Of a DNA stretch of 64,000 nucleotides, positions 37,733-46,886 are shown one piece after another. The DNA comes from Hyphomicrobiales bacterium (lineage in GTDB: Bacteria; Pseudomonadota; Alphaproteobacteria; Rhizobiales; Rhizobiaceae), in contig UBUL01000010.1 of assembly GCA_900468625.1 (NCBI GenBank), positions 1-64,000 on the forward strand, written 5' to 3'. How positions within the stretch are numbered: position 1 is the first letter of the stretch; the number at the start of each line of letters is the position of its first letter. The translations under genes were made by a program, and so were the position numbers. The notes beneath the pieces are model-generated. The model was not told the DNA's origin. It ran no database searches and saw only the letters and a list, made by a program, of their open reading frames with translations.

Positions 37733-40186
37733 ATGGGAAAGCGATCCAGACTATTTGCCAGCGCCGCGTTTCCGCTGCTTTCGTTATCGCTCGCATTCGA
37801 GCCGGCAGCAGCAGCGGCGCTTCGTGAACAGCCCATCGCACCGCTGGACAGTGGCATCGGCGGTGCCGCCACGACTGGCGCACGCGCAAGTTTCGAGGTG
37901 GCGCAGCAGGAAGCCCCGGCCGCACAGCCGGACGAAGAGCAGCTCAAGCACAAGAAGCCCGCCGAGGGGCAGCCGCAGGGCGGGAAACATCAAGGCGAGC
38001 CGGCACCCCAGGGCGGCGCCGAGCAGCAGCATCAGATGAAGCAGGCGGCACCGGAAGCCGAACCGCAGCAGAAGCCGGCAAAGCAGCCGCCGGAAGCGCA
38101 GCCGCCCAAGGCGCAGCATCAGCAGCCTGCCGAGCAGGAGCAGCCGAAACCCCAGCGTCAGCAGCCGGCCGCTGAAGCTCAGCCGGAGCCGAAAAAGCAG
38201 CATCAGCAACCGGCCGAGGCTCCGCAGGCTCAGCCCGAAGCCAAGCCGCTGCCGAAGGCCGCCGCTCCCGAGGCGGCACCCGAAACGCCGCAGCCCAAAC
38301 ACAATGCGCAGCAGCCCGCCCAGCAACCGCCCAAGCAGCCGGAAGCAAAGCAGCCCGCCGCGCCGCAGCCAAAGGTGGAGCAGCAGCCCGCAGTAGAATC
38401 GCAGCCGCAGGTCAAGCCCGAACCGAAGGCGCAACAGCCGGTACCGGCTCAGAAGGAAGCGCAGCCTCAGCAGAACGCTCATCCCAAGCAGCAGGGCCAG
38501 ACGCAGGCCCCGGCCCAGCAACCGGCCGTACAGCCGCAAGCGCCTGCCGGCGAGCCGACGCAGGGCCATAAGGCTCAGCCGGGCACGCAAGCGCAGCCGG
38601 GGACGCAGGTCCAGCCTGAAGCTCAGCCGGCAACACCAGCAACGCCTGGCGCCCAGCAGGGGCAGAAGCCAGGCGTAGGGCAGACGCATGGCAAGCAGCC
38701 GCAGACTGAGCAGCCTGGCGCCAATCCGCAGCAGCCGGCCCAGAAGGGCGAGCCGCAGGCGCAGCCCCCACAAGCCGGCAGCAATCAAGCGGCGCCGCAG
38801 CCCGGCAAGCAGCAGCCGGCAAACGGTGCTGCCGCACCGGCTCAGGGCAACGCAGTGCCCGCACCGGCCAACGGCACCGGCCAGCAGGCCGGCGAAATTC
38901 AGGTGCCTCCGGCCGAGCAGGTCTCGCCGCAGGAACTGGAGCGCCGCAAGAAGGTCGCCGAGAATCCAGCCACCGCCAGCGGCCCGGTCATCCTACCTGT
39001 GGCAAACGGCAGCGCGGTTCTGGACAGCCAGAAGGATGCGGTTCGTCGGGGCGAGCATCTGAACAACGGACAGAACCCCGCTGTGCCGGGCGCCCAGGGC
39101 GGCCGCGGACAGGTGGGTCAGGGACAGCCGAACGGGCAGGTTCAGAATGCCCCGGCCCAACAGCCGTCGCCGGCTTACACCAAGCCGCCGACTTCTGACG
39201 CCGAGGCGCAGCGCGCGGCTGCCGGCGGCCAGCCGCAACCTCCGGTCAAAATGGAAGCCGTGACCAGCGAGCAGGGGCGCCGGATCGATCGCCGGCCGGA
39301 TTTTGTCCCTCCGCAGGGAACGACGATCCAAACGGTCATCAACCAGGACAATCGTACGGTCGTGAATGTCGACAATACCTATGTCGTTCGCCATGACGAT
39401 AGCGATCGTTTCATTCGTGGCGGCGAGCAGCCGATCTATGAACAGCTGCCGCGCGACCGCTACCGCGAGACGATCGATCAGCCCGACGGCGATCGCATCG
39501 TAACGATCCGCAACCGCTATGGCGACATCATCCAGCGTTCGCGCATCGATGGCAGCGGCCGCGAATACGTGCTGTTCTATTCGCCGGAACTGGAAAATCG
39601 GCCTGACAATGACGACTATTACCGCGATCCGGGCGAGGATCTGCCGCCGATGCGCCTGCTCATTCCGTTGAGCCAGTACATCATCGATACGGCTTCGAAC
39701 CGCAACGCGGATTACTATGACTTCCTGCGCGAGCCGCCGGTCGAGCCGGTCGAGCGCATCTATTCGGTCAACGAAGTCCGTTACTCGGCTCGTATCCGCG
39801 ACAAGATCCGCCGTATCGACCTCGACACGATCACTTTCGCAACGGGCAGCGCCGACATTCCGATGTCGCAGGCCAGCACGCTGCGCGGTGTTGCCGACGG
39901 CATGTCGAAGATCATCAAGCGCGATCCGACCGAAACCTTCCTCATCGAGGGCCATACGGATGCGGTCGGCTCGGCCCAGAGCAACCTGATCCTGTCGGAC
40001 CAGCGCGCGGAATCGGTCGCCAACGTGCTGACGGATGTCTATGGCATTCCGGCTGCAAACCTGGTTACGCAGGGCTATGGCGAGCAGTATCTCAAGGTGA
40101 ATACGCTCGGACCGTCGCAGGAAAACCGGCGCGTAACGATCCGCCGCATCACACCGCTGGTGCGGCCGGTTGCCTCCAATCAGTAA
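37733..40186 (+). CDS. OmpA-family protein with a long Pro/Gln-rich region
   Basis: An 817-residue exported protein. The signal peptide is about 1-29 (cut in the AAAAA run). About residues 60-400 are made almost entirely of Pro, Gln, Ala, Lys and Glu in QP-rich repeats, a likely extended spacer through the periplasm or envelope. A middle part (about 500-640) is rich in charged residues (RPDFVPPQGTTIQTVINQDN; ITIRNRYGD-like). The C-terminal OmpA-like domain (about 695-805; ITFATGSADIPMSQASTLRG; IEGHTDAVGSAQSNLILSDQ; ENRRVTIRRI) should bind peptidoglycan. No beta-barrel is evident. A terminator follows directly. Confidence 0.9.
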   Translation: MGKRSRLFASAAFPLLSLSLAFEPAAAAALREQPIAPLDSGIGGAATTGARASFEVAQQEAPAAQPDEEQLKHKKPAEGQPQGGKHQGEPAPQGGAEQQHQMKQAAPEAEPQQKPAKQPPEAQPPKAQHQQPAEQEQPKPQRQQPAAEAQPEPKKQHQQPAEAPQAQPEAKPLPKAAAPEAAPETPQPKHNAQQPAQQPPKQPEAKQPAAPQPKVEQQPAVESQPQVKPEPKAQQPVPAQKEAQPQQNAHPKQQGQTQAPAQQPAVQPQAPAGEPTQGHKAQPGTQAQPGTQVQPEAQPATPATPGAQQGQKPGVGQTHGKQPQTEQPGANPQQPAQKGEPQAQPPQAGSNQAAPQPGKQQPANGAAAPAQGNAVPAPANGTGQQAGEIQVPPAEQVSPQELERRKKVAENPATASGPVILPVANGSAVLDSQKDAVRRGEHLNNGQNPAVPGAQGGRGQVGQGQPNGQVQNAPAQQPSPAYTKPPTSDAEAQRAAAGGQPQPPVKMEAVTSEQGRRIDRRPDFVPPQGTTIQTVINQDNRTVVNVDNTYVVRHDDSDRFIRGGEQPIYEQLPRDRYRETIDQPDGDRIVTIRNRYGDIIQRSRIDGSGREYVLFYSPELENRPDNDDYYRDPGEDLPPMRLLIPLSQYIIDTASNRNADYYDFLREPPVEPVERIYSVNEVRYSARIRDKIRRIDLDTITFATGSADIPMSQASTLRGVADGMSKIIKRDPTETFLIEGHTDAVGSAQSNLILSDQRAESVANVLTDVYGIPAANLVTQGYGEQYLKVNTLGPSQENRRVTIRRITPLVRPVASNQ

Positions 40187-40208
40187 GCGGCAGGTTACCC
40201 TGTCCAAT

Positions 40209-40239
40209 GGCCGCCGGGAAACCGGCGGCCTTCTATTTT
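40209..40239 (+). terminator. Terminator after the OmpA-like gene
   Basis: GGCCGCCGG-GAAA-CCGGCGGCC (40209-40230) followed by TTCTATTTT. The T-run overlaps the stop of the convergent mobB gene. Confidence 0.88.
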
Positions 40240-40763
40240 GCCGGTTTGCCAAGACCGACCGTGGCGGCGATGAAATCGGTGATAGCAAAAGTGTCGTCGA
40301 GATCGAAAACGGAAAGCGAGCCGGCATCATCAACCGAATGGTCAGCGGCGATGGCGACGATATGCGGATCATCCGGAGCGAGCGGTTCGCGCTTGGCCGC
40401 TTCCAATCGACGGGCCTCGATCTTCGGTATGGGTTCGCGCTTGTATCCTTCGATCAAAACGAGATCGCAAGGGGCGAGGCGCGCCAGTATCTCTTCGAAA
40501 CTCGGTTCTGGGTTGCCGCGCAATTCATGCATGATGGCGTAGCGCGTGCCGGAAACGATCGTGACCTCGTGCGCTCCGGCCTCGCGATGACGAAAGCTGT
40601 CGGCGCCGACCTTGTCGATATCGAAATCATGATGCGCATGCTTAATGGTCGAGATGCGATAGCCGCGCTGGGTGAACTCCGCGACCAGCCGTACGGCAAG
40701 TCCCGTCTTACCGGAATTCTTCCAGCCGGCAATGCCGAAGATCCTGGGACGAGATTTCGTCAT
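40233..40763 (-). CDS. mobB: Molybdopterin-guanine dinucleotide biosynthesis adaptor MobB
   Basis: A 176-residue GTP-binding protein with the P-loop GWKNSGKTGLAVRL at about residues 12-25 and the MobB motifs TIKHAHHDFDIDKVGADSFR and LVLIEGYKREPIPKIE. It helps MobA convert molybdopterin into the bis-MGD form used by DMSO-reductase-family enzymes. The ATG at 40763 overlaps the mobA stop (ATGA). An upstream in-frame ATG at 40790 is unlikely given that overlap. Confidence 0.94.
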   Translation of the reverse strand: MTKSRPRIFGIAGWKNSGKTGLAVRLVAEFTQRGYRISTIKHAHHDFDIDKVGADSFRHREAGAHEVTIVSGTRYAIMHELRGNPEPSFEEILARLAPCDLVLIEGYKREPIPKIEARRLEAAKREPLAPDDPHIVAIAADHSVDDAGSLSVFDLDDTFAITDFIAATVGLGKPAK

Positions 40764-41410
40764 GACATGCTTTCCGTTGCCGCCAGCCATTTTTCCGCTT
40801 CGAGCAGGTCTGCAGGCGTATTGATGTTGAAAAAGGGATCGAGAGGTCCGATCGGTGTCGTGACCGGGGGGAAATCCACGCGCCGAACGTGATGGCGAGC
40901 AAGAAAATCCGTGACACGCCGTTTTTCGTCCGAGACGATCCAGCCTTCAAGATCTGTGGCGATGGAAAGCGGCCAGAGACCGAAGACGGGATGGTCACGA
41001 TCAAGGGATGCGGCGATCGCGATTTCATCGGCACCTTCTACGGGATGCGCCAATCGCGCGATGAGATCGGGAGGGAAGAAAGGGCTATCTATGGGGATCG
41101 TGGCGACGTGCGAGGCCCGCGGGTAACGCGATTGGGTGTCCTGCATCGCGGCGAGTACGCCTGCAAGTGGCCCCAGCCTGCCGGGAATCCTGTCCGGAAC
41201 CAGCATCATGCCCATGGTATCCGGCCAATCGGCATCCGCGTTGAGAGCGATCGGCCACGTCTGCCGCTGCGCAATACGGGCAGCGATGCGGGCGAGCAGG
41301 CTTTCGTTGCCGAGCAAGGAAAAAGCCTTGTTCGAGCCCATGCGGCTCGAACGGCCGCCCGCAAGCAGAACGACGGGAACGTCTTCGGGATTGACGATGA
41401 AGCCTTGCAT
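40760..41410 (-). CDS. mobA: Molybdenum cofactor guanylyltransferase
   Basis: A 216-residue nucleotidyltransferase that adds GMP from GTP to Mo-molybdopterin. The GTP-binding start VVLLAGGRSSRMGSNKAFSL, IPIDSPFFPPDLIARL and the late FFNINTPADLLEAE are clear family marks. The ATG at 41410 was chosen because the longer frame (to 41566) reads into the neighbouring transporter. It is coupled to mobB. moaA lies 4 kb away with a transporter and chemoreceptor gene between. Confidence 0.94.
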   Translation of the reverse strand: MQGFIVNPEDVPVVLLAGGRSSRMGSNKAFSLLGNESLLARIAARIAQRQTWPIALNADADWPDTMGMMLVPDRIPGRLGPLAGVLAAMQDTQSRYPRASHVATIPIDSPFFPPDLIARLAHPVEGADEIAIAASLDRDHPVFGLWPLSIATDLEGWIVSDEKRRVTDFLARHHVRRVDFPPVTTPIGPLDPFFNINTPADLLEAEKWLAATESMS

Positions 41411-41420
41411 GGTTGCGACC

Positions 41421-42332
41421 TCAGGCGGGAACGCGTTGCTTTGATTCCTGCGCGACGGGCTCGGCCCTTCGCCGCTTGCTTTCCCGATAGAAGGTATAGA
41501 TGCCGGAAGCGATGACAATGGCCGCGCCGAGGAGCGACCATCGATCCGGCATTTCGCCGAAGGCAATCAGGCCCAGCAAGGCAGACCAGATGAGGCTTAG
41601 ATAGCGGAACGGTGCGACGAAGGAGATTTCACCGGTGCGCATCGCCAGAATCACCATCTGATAGCCGATCAGCACGAGCACGGAAGCTGCCAGGATCTGC
41701 ATGAACGAAGCCGAGCTCACCGGATGCCATCCCCCGAAAGGAATAATGCACAAGGCGCCGAAGATCGATATCGATATGGCGGTGCAGAGCGTGACCATCA
41801 GCGATGGCACATCCTTGCCGATGCAGCGTGTCGAGAGATCCCGGGCGGCGGTTGCGAACATGCAGGCGATAACGAGAAGGGCTGCCGTCGTGAAGCCTTC
41901 CGGACCCGGCCGGATGATGATCAGCACGCCGATGAAGCCGACGGCAATGGCCGTCCATCGTCGCCATCCCACAGGCTCCTTCAGGAAAATCATCGCGCCA
42001 AGCGTCACGGCAAGGGGAACGGCCTGCTGGATGGCGGAGGCGTTGGCGATGGGCATCATTCCAAGAGCGGTGATGAAGGTTGCGGCGGCTATTGCTTCGC
42101 AGGCGATGCGCAGCGCGATCATCGGCTGCAGGATGACCCTCCAAGAGCGCAGGGCGCCCATCCTGCGTGCAAGAAGATAGACGAAAAGGGACGTAAACAC
42201 GCCACGGATGAAGATGATTTCTCCGGCATTCATCGAGGCAATGACCGATTTGGACAAAGCGTCGCTGCAGGAGAAACCCGCCATGGAGGTCGCCATGAAG
42301 AGCGCACCCTGCGTATTCTTAGTCAGTCGCAT
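41421..42332 (-). CDS. DMT-superfamily transporter (EamA)
   Basis: A 303-residue membrane protein with ten predicted helices in two EamA repeats (first helices around MATSMAGFSCSDALSKSVI; second repeat near TAALLVIACMFATAARDLS). It ends with a basic cytoplasmic tail (RESKRRRAEP). Its stop is 10 bases before the mobA ATG, so mobA and mobB are probably co-transcribed from it. The transported compound is unknown. Confidence 0.86.
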   Translation of the reverse strand: MRLTKNTQGALFMATSMAGFSCSDALSKSVIASMNAGEIIFIRGVFTSLFVYLLARRMGALRSWRVILQPMIALRIACEAIAAATFITALGMMPIANASAIQQAVPLAVTLGAMIFLKEPVGWRRWTAIAVGFIGVLIIIRPGPEGFTTAALLVIACMFATAARDLSTRCIGKDVPSLMVTLCTAISISIFGALCIIPFGGWHPVSSASFMQILAASVLVLIGYQMVILAMRTGEISFVAPFRYLSLIWSALLGLIAFGEMPDRWSLLGAAIVIASGIYTFYRESKRRRAEPVAQESKQRVPA

Positions 42333-42666
42333 GAAAAAATGAGTCCCCCGGATCTGTCGATCTGGATTAACGCCGTTTCCCGCAAATTGGAATCACTTGT
42401 GATTTCGCTGCGGCCGAATTCGATTGTGCGCTGCGATAGAATTGTTGCGATCGGCATCGGTTTTTCGCGCCTTGGTCGCAGAATGATACGCCGGTTGCAA
42501 GTTTTTTGCCGATAAAGCAGGCTTTTAGGTGAGCAATTAATTCTTATTCAATCTTATTTCCCGAGGCTCGCTGTGGTTTTGCATGAGGCAGAAGCACCTA
42601 CCGCAGCGCAGCAGGAATGACGATCCCGCCTTCGCTGGAGATTTTCGTAATCCAGTCGAGGCGCCT
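42333..42666. other. Divergent intergenic region, 334 bp
   Basis: Separates the EamA gene and the chemoreceptor gene. A perfect small palindrome AATCAC-TT-GTGATT lies at 42391-42404 and could bind a dimeric regulator. A T-rich stretch (42535-42560) precedes the chemoreceptor leader. No open frame here looks coding. Confidence 0.45.
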
Positions 42667-45216
42667 ATGTTTTTCATTGATCGTCTTCTGCAAGGCCGCA
42701 GGATTGTCACCAAGGTACTGATTTTTGTGGTGCCGCTGGTGGTCCTCATCGCCGGTGTCGGCCTCGTGGGCTATCACACGGCGAATATTTTGAACGGTCA
42801 TATGACTGTGACGCGCGCCACGATCGAGAATATCAGCGACTTTGAAAACCTGCAGGCAGCCTTGCAGGAGTTCACGGCTTCCCCTTCGGACGATACGCGC
42901 AAGGGACTTGCGGAAAAGATCGATGCGCAGGAGCAAGGCGTGCGTCGGCTGAGCGGGCTGCTGAGCGACGAACAGCGTGCCAAGATCGTTGCGGTCGGCG
43001 AGCTCGCTTCTAAGATGCGCGCGCAGCAGGCGACGCTCTGGGCCATCAGGCAGAAGCAGGATGGCGACGTCGAAACCATCCAGAAGGCGGTGCAAAGCAT
43101 CGGGGCGACCGCCAAGGCGGCCGGCAAGCAGATCGACATCATTCGCAAGGAATTCGGCGACAAGGAAACCTTTGCCAAGGAGCTGCTTTACGATGCCGCT
43201 GCTTACAAGGGCCTGTCGGAGAAGATGAGCAATCTGCGTATCCAGGTGCAGATGGCCGCCGATTCCACAGAGGAGATTTCGGATGCGCGCACTTACGCCG
43301 ACGCCATTCTCAAGCAGGTAACGGTTTCCAAGGCGCTGGTCTCCAAGCGCGGCGCCAGCCTTGTCGCCAATGCCTCCGATGCTGCCGACAAGCTCGATGC
43401 GGTTCTGAAGAGTTCAGGCACGCCCGACCAGAAGGTCGAAGCCATGGGGCCGGTGCTGCAGAGCTTCGTGAAGATCGAAGGCGAAATGACCCTTCAGTCG
43501 GCCAAGAACAGCGATACGGCCGCCGACCGCTTCGTCAGCCTGGATAAGATCATCGACGGTCAGAAGGAGCTTCTGGATCATGTCGATCAGGCACTTGGCA
43601 TCGTGGATCGCCTGACGCTGCATGCCTCGCGCATGGAAAACGTCCGCGATGCGGCTTCGCGCGATCCCGTGCTTGCGGACCTCAAGGATTTGCAGACCGT
43701 TGCGGCCAGAATTTCGGAACTTGGCCAAACGAATGCGACCATGCGTGATTTCGCGGCTCACATGAAGCCGCTGATCGATGGCTTGACCAGCGGATCGGCT
43801 GATTTGCTGCAAACGGCGACCGATTGGAAAACAACGCGTATTCGGTCCAACGGATTGCTCGCCGATGCCATGACCTCGCTGCGCAGCTTCGTTGCCCAGG
43901 CACAGGAACTCGGAAAGGAAGACAGCGAGCGCTCGGCGAATGTCTCGGTCATTGCCATGATCGTCGGTACGCTGCTTGCCATCGTCGGCGGCCTGATGCT
44001 GGTGGAAACCCTGCGCGCCCCGCTGAAGCGCGTTACCGAAATCATGACGCGCCTTGCAAGCGGCGATCTGGAAGTGGCGATCGACGGCCGCAATCGCGGC
44101 GACGAAATTGGCGACATGGTACGCTCCGTCAGCGTCTTCCGCGATGCAGCGCTTGAAAACGTCCGGCTCGAGCGTGAGGCTGAAAGCGCCCGCGCGCTCT
44201 CCGAAGAGGATGCGTCCCGCCGCGCCGCCGAACGCGCCCGTATCGAGGCCGAACAGAAGCAGGCGCTCAATGCGCTGGCGGACGTTCTGGCCAAGCTTGC
44301 CGACGGCAATCTGGAAGAGGGCATGCGCGAGGATCTGTCCGCGGACTTCGTGGAAATGGCCTTTACCTATAATCACGCGGTTGAGGCCCTTCGCGAGACC
44401 TTGACCGACGTTCGCTACACGGCGGAAGAGATCAAGGGCGGCACCGGCAACCTTGCCATGTCCGCAGACGACCTCGCACGGCGCACCGAACAGCAGGCGG
44501 CCGCGCTCGAAGAAAGCTCTCGTGCGCTGCGTCGCTTGAGCGACGTCGTGCGTTCGACCGCCGATCGCGCCCGGCAGACGGCAAGTTCCGTCAACGAGAC
44601 GCAGGCCTATGCGACGCAGTCAGGCGAAGTGGTCGCCAAAGCCGTAGGCGCCATGAGCGAAATCAACCGCTCGTCCGAGAAAATTGCCACGATCATCGGC
44701 GTTATCGACGAGATCGCTTTCCAGACCAATCTGCTGGCGCTGAATGCCGGCGTCGAGGCTGCCCGTGCCGGCGAGGCAGGGCGCGGCTTTGCCGTCGTTG
44801 CTCAGGAGGTGCGCGAGCTGGCACAGCGCTGTGCCAATGCGGCGAAGGAAATCAAGGGCCTGATTTCGGCAAGTTCCGCCCAAGTGCAGAACGGTGTCCA
44901 TCTGGTCGAGCAGACCGGTGCGGCGCTTACGGAGATCATCAACCACGTCACCGGCGTCCAGAGGCTCGTTGCGGACATTTCTTCGGCGACGACCGAACAG
45001 TCGACCGGTATCGAGGAAGTGACCCGTGCCGTTTCCGAAGTCGAGCTGATCACGCAGCGCAATGCCGCGATGGTCGAGGAGAACAATGCCGAGATCCATG
45101 GTCTGCGCCAGCGTGTCGACATGCTGTCCGAGAAGATCGATCGCTTCCGCACCGGCGACGGCGAGATGGACTATGCAGATTACGGCAATACGGGTACGCG
45201 CCATCGCGCCGCTTGA
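42667..45216 (+). CDS. Methyl-accepting chemotaxis protein
   Basis: An 849-residue transmembrane chemoreceptor. TM1 is about residues 12-36 (VTKVLIFVVPLVVLIAGVG), a long all-helical periplasmic domain of about 385 residues follows, and TM2 is about 424-446 (VIAMIVGTLLAIVGGLMLVE). A HAMP domain comes next, then a second HAMP-like stretch (ALADVLAKLADGNLEEGM), and the signalling domain with the hairpin tip DEIAFQTNLLALNAGVEAAR (about 681-700). No NWETF-type CheR-binding pentapeptide ends the protein (it ends RHRAA). The ligand is unknown. The ATG at 42667 is set by TM1. Confidence 0.94.
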   Translation: MFFIDRLLQGRRIVTKVLIFVVPLVVLIAGVGLVGYHTANILNGHMTVTRATIENISDFENLQAALQEFTASPSDDTRKGLAEKIDAQEQGVRRLSGLLSDEQRAKIVAVGELASKMRAQQATLWAIRQKQDGDVETIQKAVQSIGATAKAAGKQIDIIRKEFGDKETFAKELLYDAAAYKGLSEKMSNLRIQVQMAADSTEEISDARTYADAILKQVTVSKALVSKRGASLVANASDAADKLDAVLKSSGTPDQKVEAMGPVLQSFVKIEGEMTLQSAKNSDTAADRFVSLDKIIDGQKELLDHVDQALGIVDRLTLHASRMENVRDAASRDPVLADLKDLQTVAARISELGQTNATMRDFAAHMKPLIDGLTSGSADLLQTATDWKTTRIRSNGLLADAMTSLRSFVAQAQELGKEDSERSANVSVIAMIVGTLLAIVGGLMLVETLRAPLKRVTEIMTRLASGDLEVAIDGRNRGDEIGDMVRSVSVFRDAALENVRLEREAESARALSEEDASRRAAERARIEAEQKQALNALADVLAKLADGNLEEGMREDLSADFVEMAFTYNHAVEALRETLTDVRYTAEEIKGGTGNLAMSADDLARRTEQQAAALEESSRALRRLSDVVRSTADRARQTASSVNETQAYATQSGEVVAKAVGAMSEINRSSEKIATIIGVIDEIAFQTNLLALNAGVEAARAGEAGRGFAVVAQEVRELAQRCANAAKEIKGLISASSAQVQNGVHLVEQTGAALTEIINHVTGVQRLVADISSATTEQSTGIEEVTRAVSEVELITQRNAAMVEENNAEIHGLRQRVDMLSEKIDRFRTGDGEMDYADYGNTGTRHRAA

Positions 45217-45240
45217 GACATAGGCTTTGCCGGATTGTCA

Positions 45241-45281
45241 AACAATGGGCGCGAGGTTTCTGCCTCGCGCCCATTGTTTTT
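45241..45281. terminator. Strong terminator between mcp and moaA
   Basis: A perfect 16-bp inverted repeat (45241-45256 and 45263-45278, arm AACAATGGGCGCGAGG) with the loop TTTCTG, followed by TTTTTC. It serves the chemoreceptor gene and probably moaA from the other side. Confidence 0.92.
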
Positions 45282-45295
45282 CTGAGGAAACAATA

Positions 45296-46345
45296 TCAGC
45301 CGCCGGTCACGCTCATGTGGCGCGCCACTGCTGGCCGGTTGTGCGTGCGGTCGATGATGAAGTCATGGCCTTTCGGCTTGCGGGTAATCGCTTCGTCGAT
45401 CGCAGCCCGGAGCAGGTCATCGTTCTCGCTGGCGCGCAACGCCGTGCGCAGGTCTGCCGCATCGTTCTGTCCAAGGCACATATAGAGCGTGCCTGTACAG
45501 GTGAGCCGCACGCGGTTGCAGCTCTCGCAGAAATTGTGGGTCATCGGCGTAATGAAGCCCAGTCGGCCGCCGGTTTCGGCGACTTCCACATAGCGGGCAG
45601 GGCCGCCCGTCCTGAAGGGGATGTCGGTCAGCGTGAACTGACGATCGAGATCGGCCCGCAGCTCGGAGAGCGGCAGATACTGATCGGTGCGATCCTCTTC
45701 GATCTCGCCCATGGGCATGGTTTCGATGACGGTCAGGTCCATGCCGCGGCCGTGAGCGAAACGCAGCAGTTCCGGAATTTCGGCCTCGTTGAAGCCCTTG
45801 AGCGCGACGGCATTCAGCTTGATCTTTAGGCCGGCTCTCTGCGCGGCATCGATGCCCTCCATCACCTTGGAGAAATCGCCCCAGCGCGTGATGGTTCGGA
45901 ACTTGTCGGGATCGAGCGTGTCGAGGGAGACGTTGATGCGTCTGACGCCGCAACCGTAAAGTTCGTCGGCGTGGCGGGCCAGCTGCGATCCGTTGGTGGT
46001 CAGGGTCAGTTCGTCAAGTTCGCCATTTCCGATATGCTTGCCGAGTTCGCGAACGAGGAACATGATGTTCTTGCGCACCAGGGGCTCGCCGCCGGTGAGC
46101 CTGATCTTGCGCACGCCCTTGGCGATAAAGGCGGAACAGAGCCGATGGAGTTCTTCGAGCGTCAGAAGATCCTTCTTGGGCAGAAAGGTCATGTTCTCCG
46201 CCATGCAGTAGGTGCAGCGGAAATCGCAGCGGTCCGTGACCGAAACACGCAAATAGGTGACAGCGCGCCCGAAAGGGTCGATCATGGGAGCAGCATGCGC
46301 CTGAACCGGCGATGCGTTGCCTAAGCTGCCGACGATACTGTTCAC
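45296..46345 (-). CDS. moaA: GTP 3',8-cyclase MoaA
   Basis: A radical SAM enzyme that, with MoaC, turns GTP into cyclic pyranopterin monophosphate, the first step of molybdenum cofactor synthesis. The 349-residue protein has the radical SAM cluster motif CDFRCTYC (Cys40, 44, 47) and the second-cluster cysteines in the C-terminal part ([15 protein letters not shown]). It ends in Gly-Gly (TGG), the conserved MoaA tail. The start is a GTG with GGAGG six bases upstream. Confidence 0.96.
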   Translation of the reverse strand: MNSIVGSLGNASPVQAHAAPMIDPFGRAVTYLRVSVTDRCDFRCTYCMAENMTFLPKKDLLTLEELHRLCSAFIAKGVRKIRLTGGEPLVRKNIMFLVRELGKHIGNGELDELTLTTNGSQLARHADELYGCGVRRINVSLDTLDPDKFRTITRWGDFSKVMEGIDAAQRAGLKIKLNAVALKGFNEAEIPELLRFAHGRGMDLTVIETMPMGEIEEDRTDQYLPLSELRADLDRQFTLTDIPFRTGGPARYVEVAETGGRLGFITPMTHNFCESCNRVRLTCTGTLYMCLGQNDAADLRTALRASENDDLLRAAIDEAITRKPKGHDFIIDRTHNRPAVARHMSVTGG

Positions 46346-46466
46346 TCGTGCCTCCGTTAGACCTCTAATGTGGGCATAGGCGATTGTTGCGTCAAGGAAA
46401 ATGCTTTTCGATTACACTTGCGCGTGAACGAACGGCGGCATAATTCTCGGAAGAACACTGAAAGGC

Positions 46467-46853
46467 ATGGGAAAATCGATGGGCGACGTTTGGCCAACCG
46501 AATTGCGGGTATCGAAGGATCGCCGTCATGTCGTGGTGACATTCGACGATGGCGCGAGCTTCGATTTGCCGGCGGAAATGCTGCGGGTGCTCTCGCCTTC
46601 CGCCGAGGTGCAGGGGCATGGGCCGGGCCAGAAAGTTACCGTACCTGGCAAGCGCAATGTCGGCATCGTGTCGATGACGCCGACCGGCAATTATGCCGTG
46701 CGCATCGGTTTCGACGACATGCACGATACCGGTATTTTCACATGGTCCTATCTGCACGAACTCGGCGAAAAGGGCGGTGAGCTTTTTGCGGCCTATGAAG
46801 CCGAATTGAAGGAAAAGGGTCTCAGTCGCGACCCGACGGGAAGGCCGCATTAG
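46467..46853 (+). CDS. DUF971 domain protein
   Basis: A 128-residue protein that is essentially one DUF971 domain, also seen at the N-terminus of gamma-butyrobetaine hydroxylase (WPTELRVSKDRRHVVVTFDD; SAEVQGHGPGQ; GIFTWSYLHELG). In that enzyme the domain binds zinc, but the bacterial stand-alone form has no assigned role. A second ATG at 46479 would shorten it by four residues. The next gene starts 33 bp later on the same strand. Confidence 0.9.
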   Translation: MGKSMGDVWPTELRVSKDRRHVVVTFDDGASFDLPAEMLRVLSPSAEVQGHGPGQKVTVPGKRNVGIVSMTPTGNYAVRIGFDDMHDTGIFTWSYLHELGEKGGELFAAYEAELKEKGLSRDPTGRPH

Positions 46854-46886
46854 CACGGCCTCGACGAACGAAAGAAGGGCGTAGGC

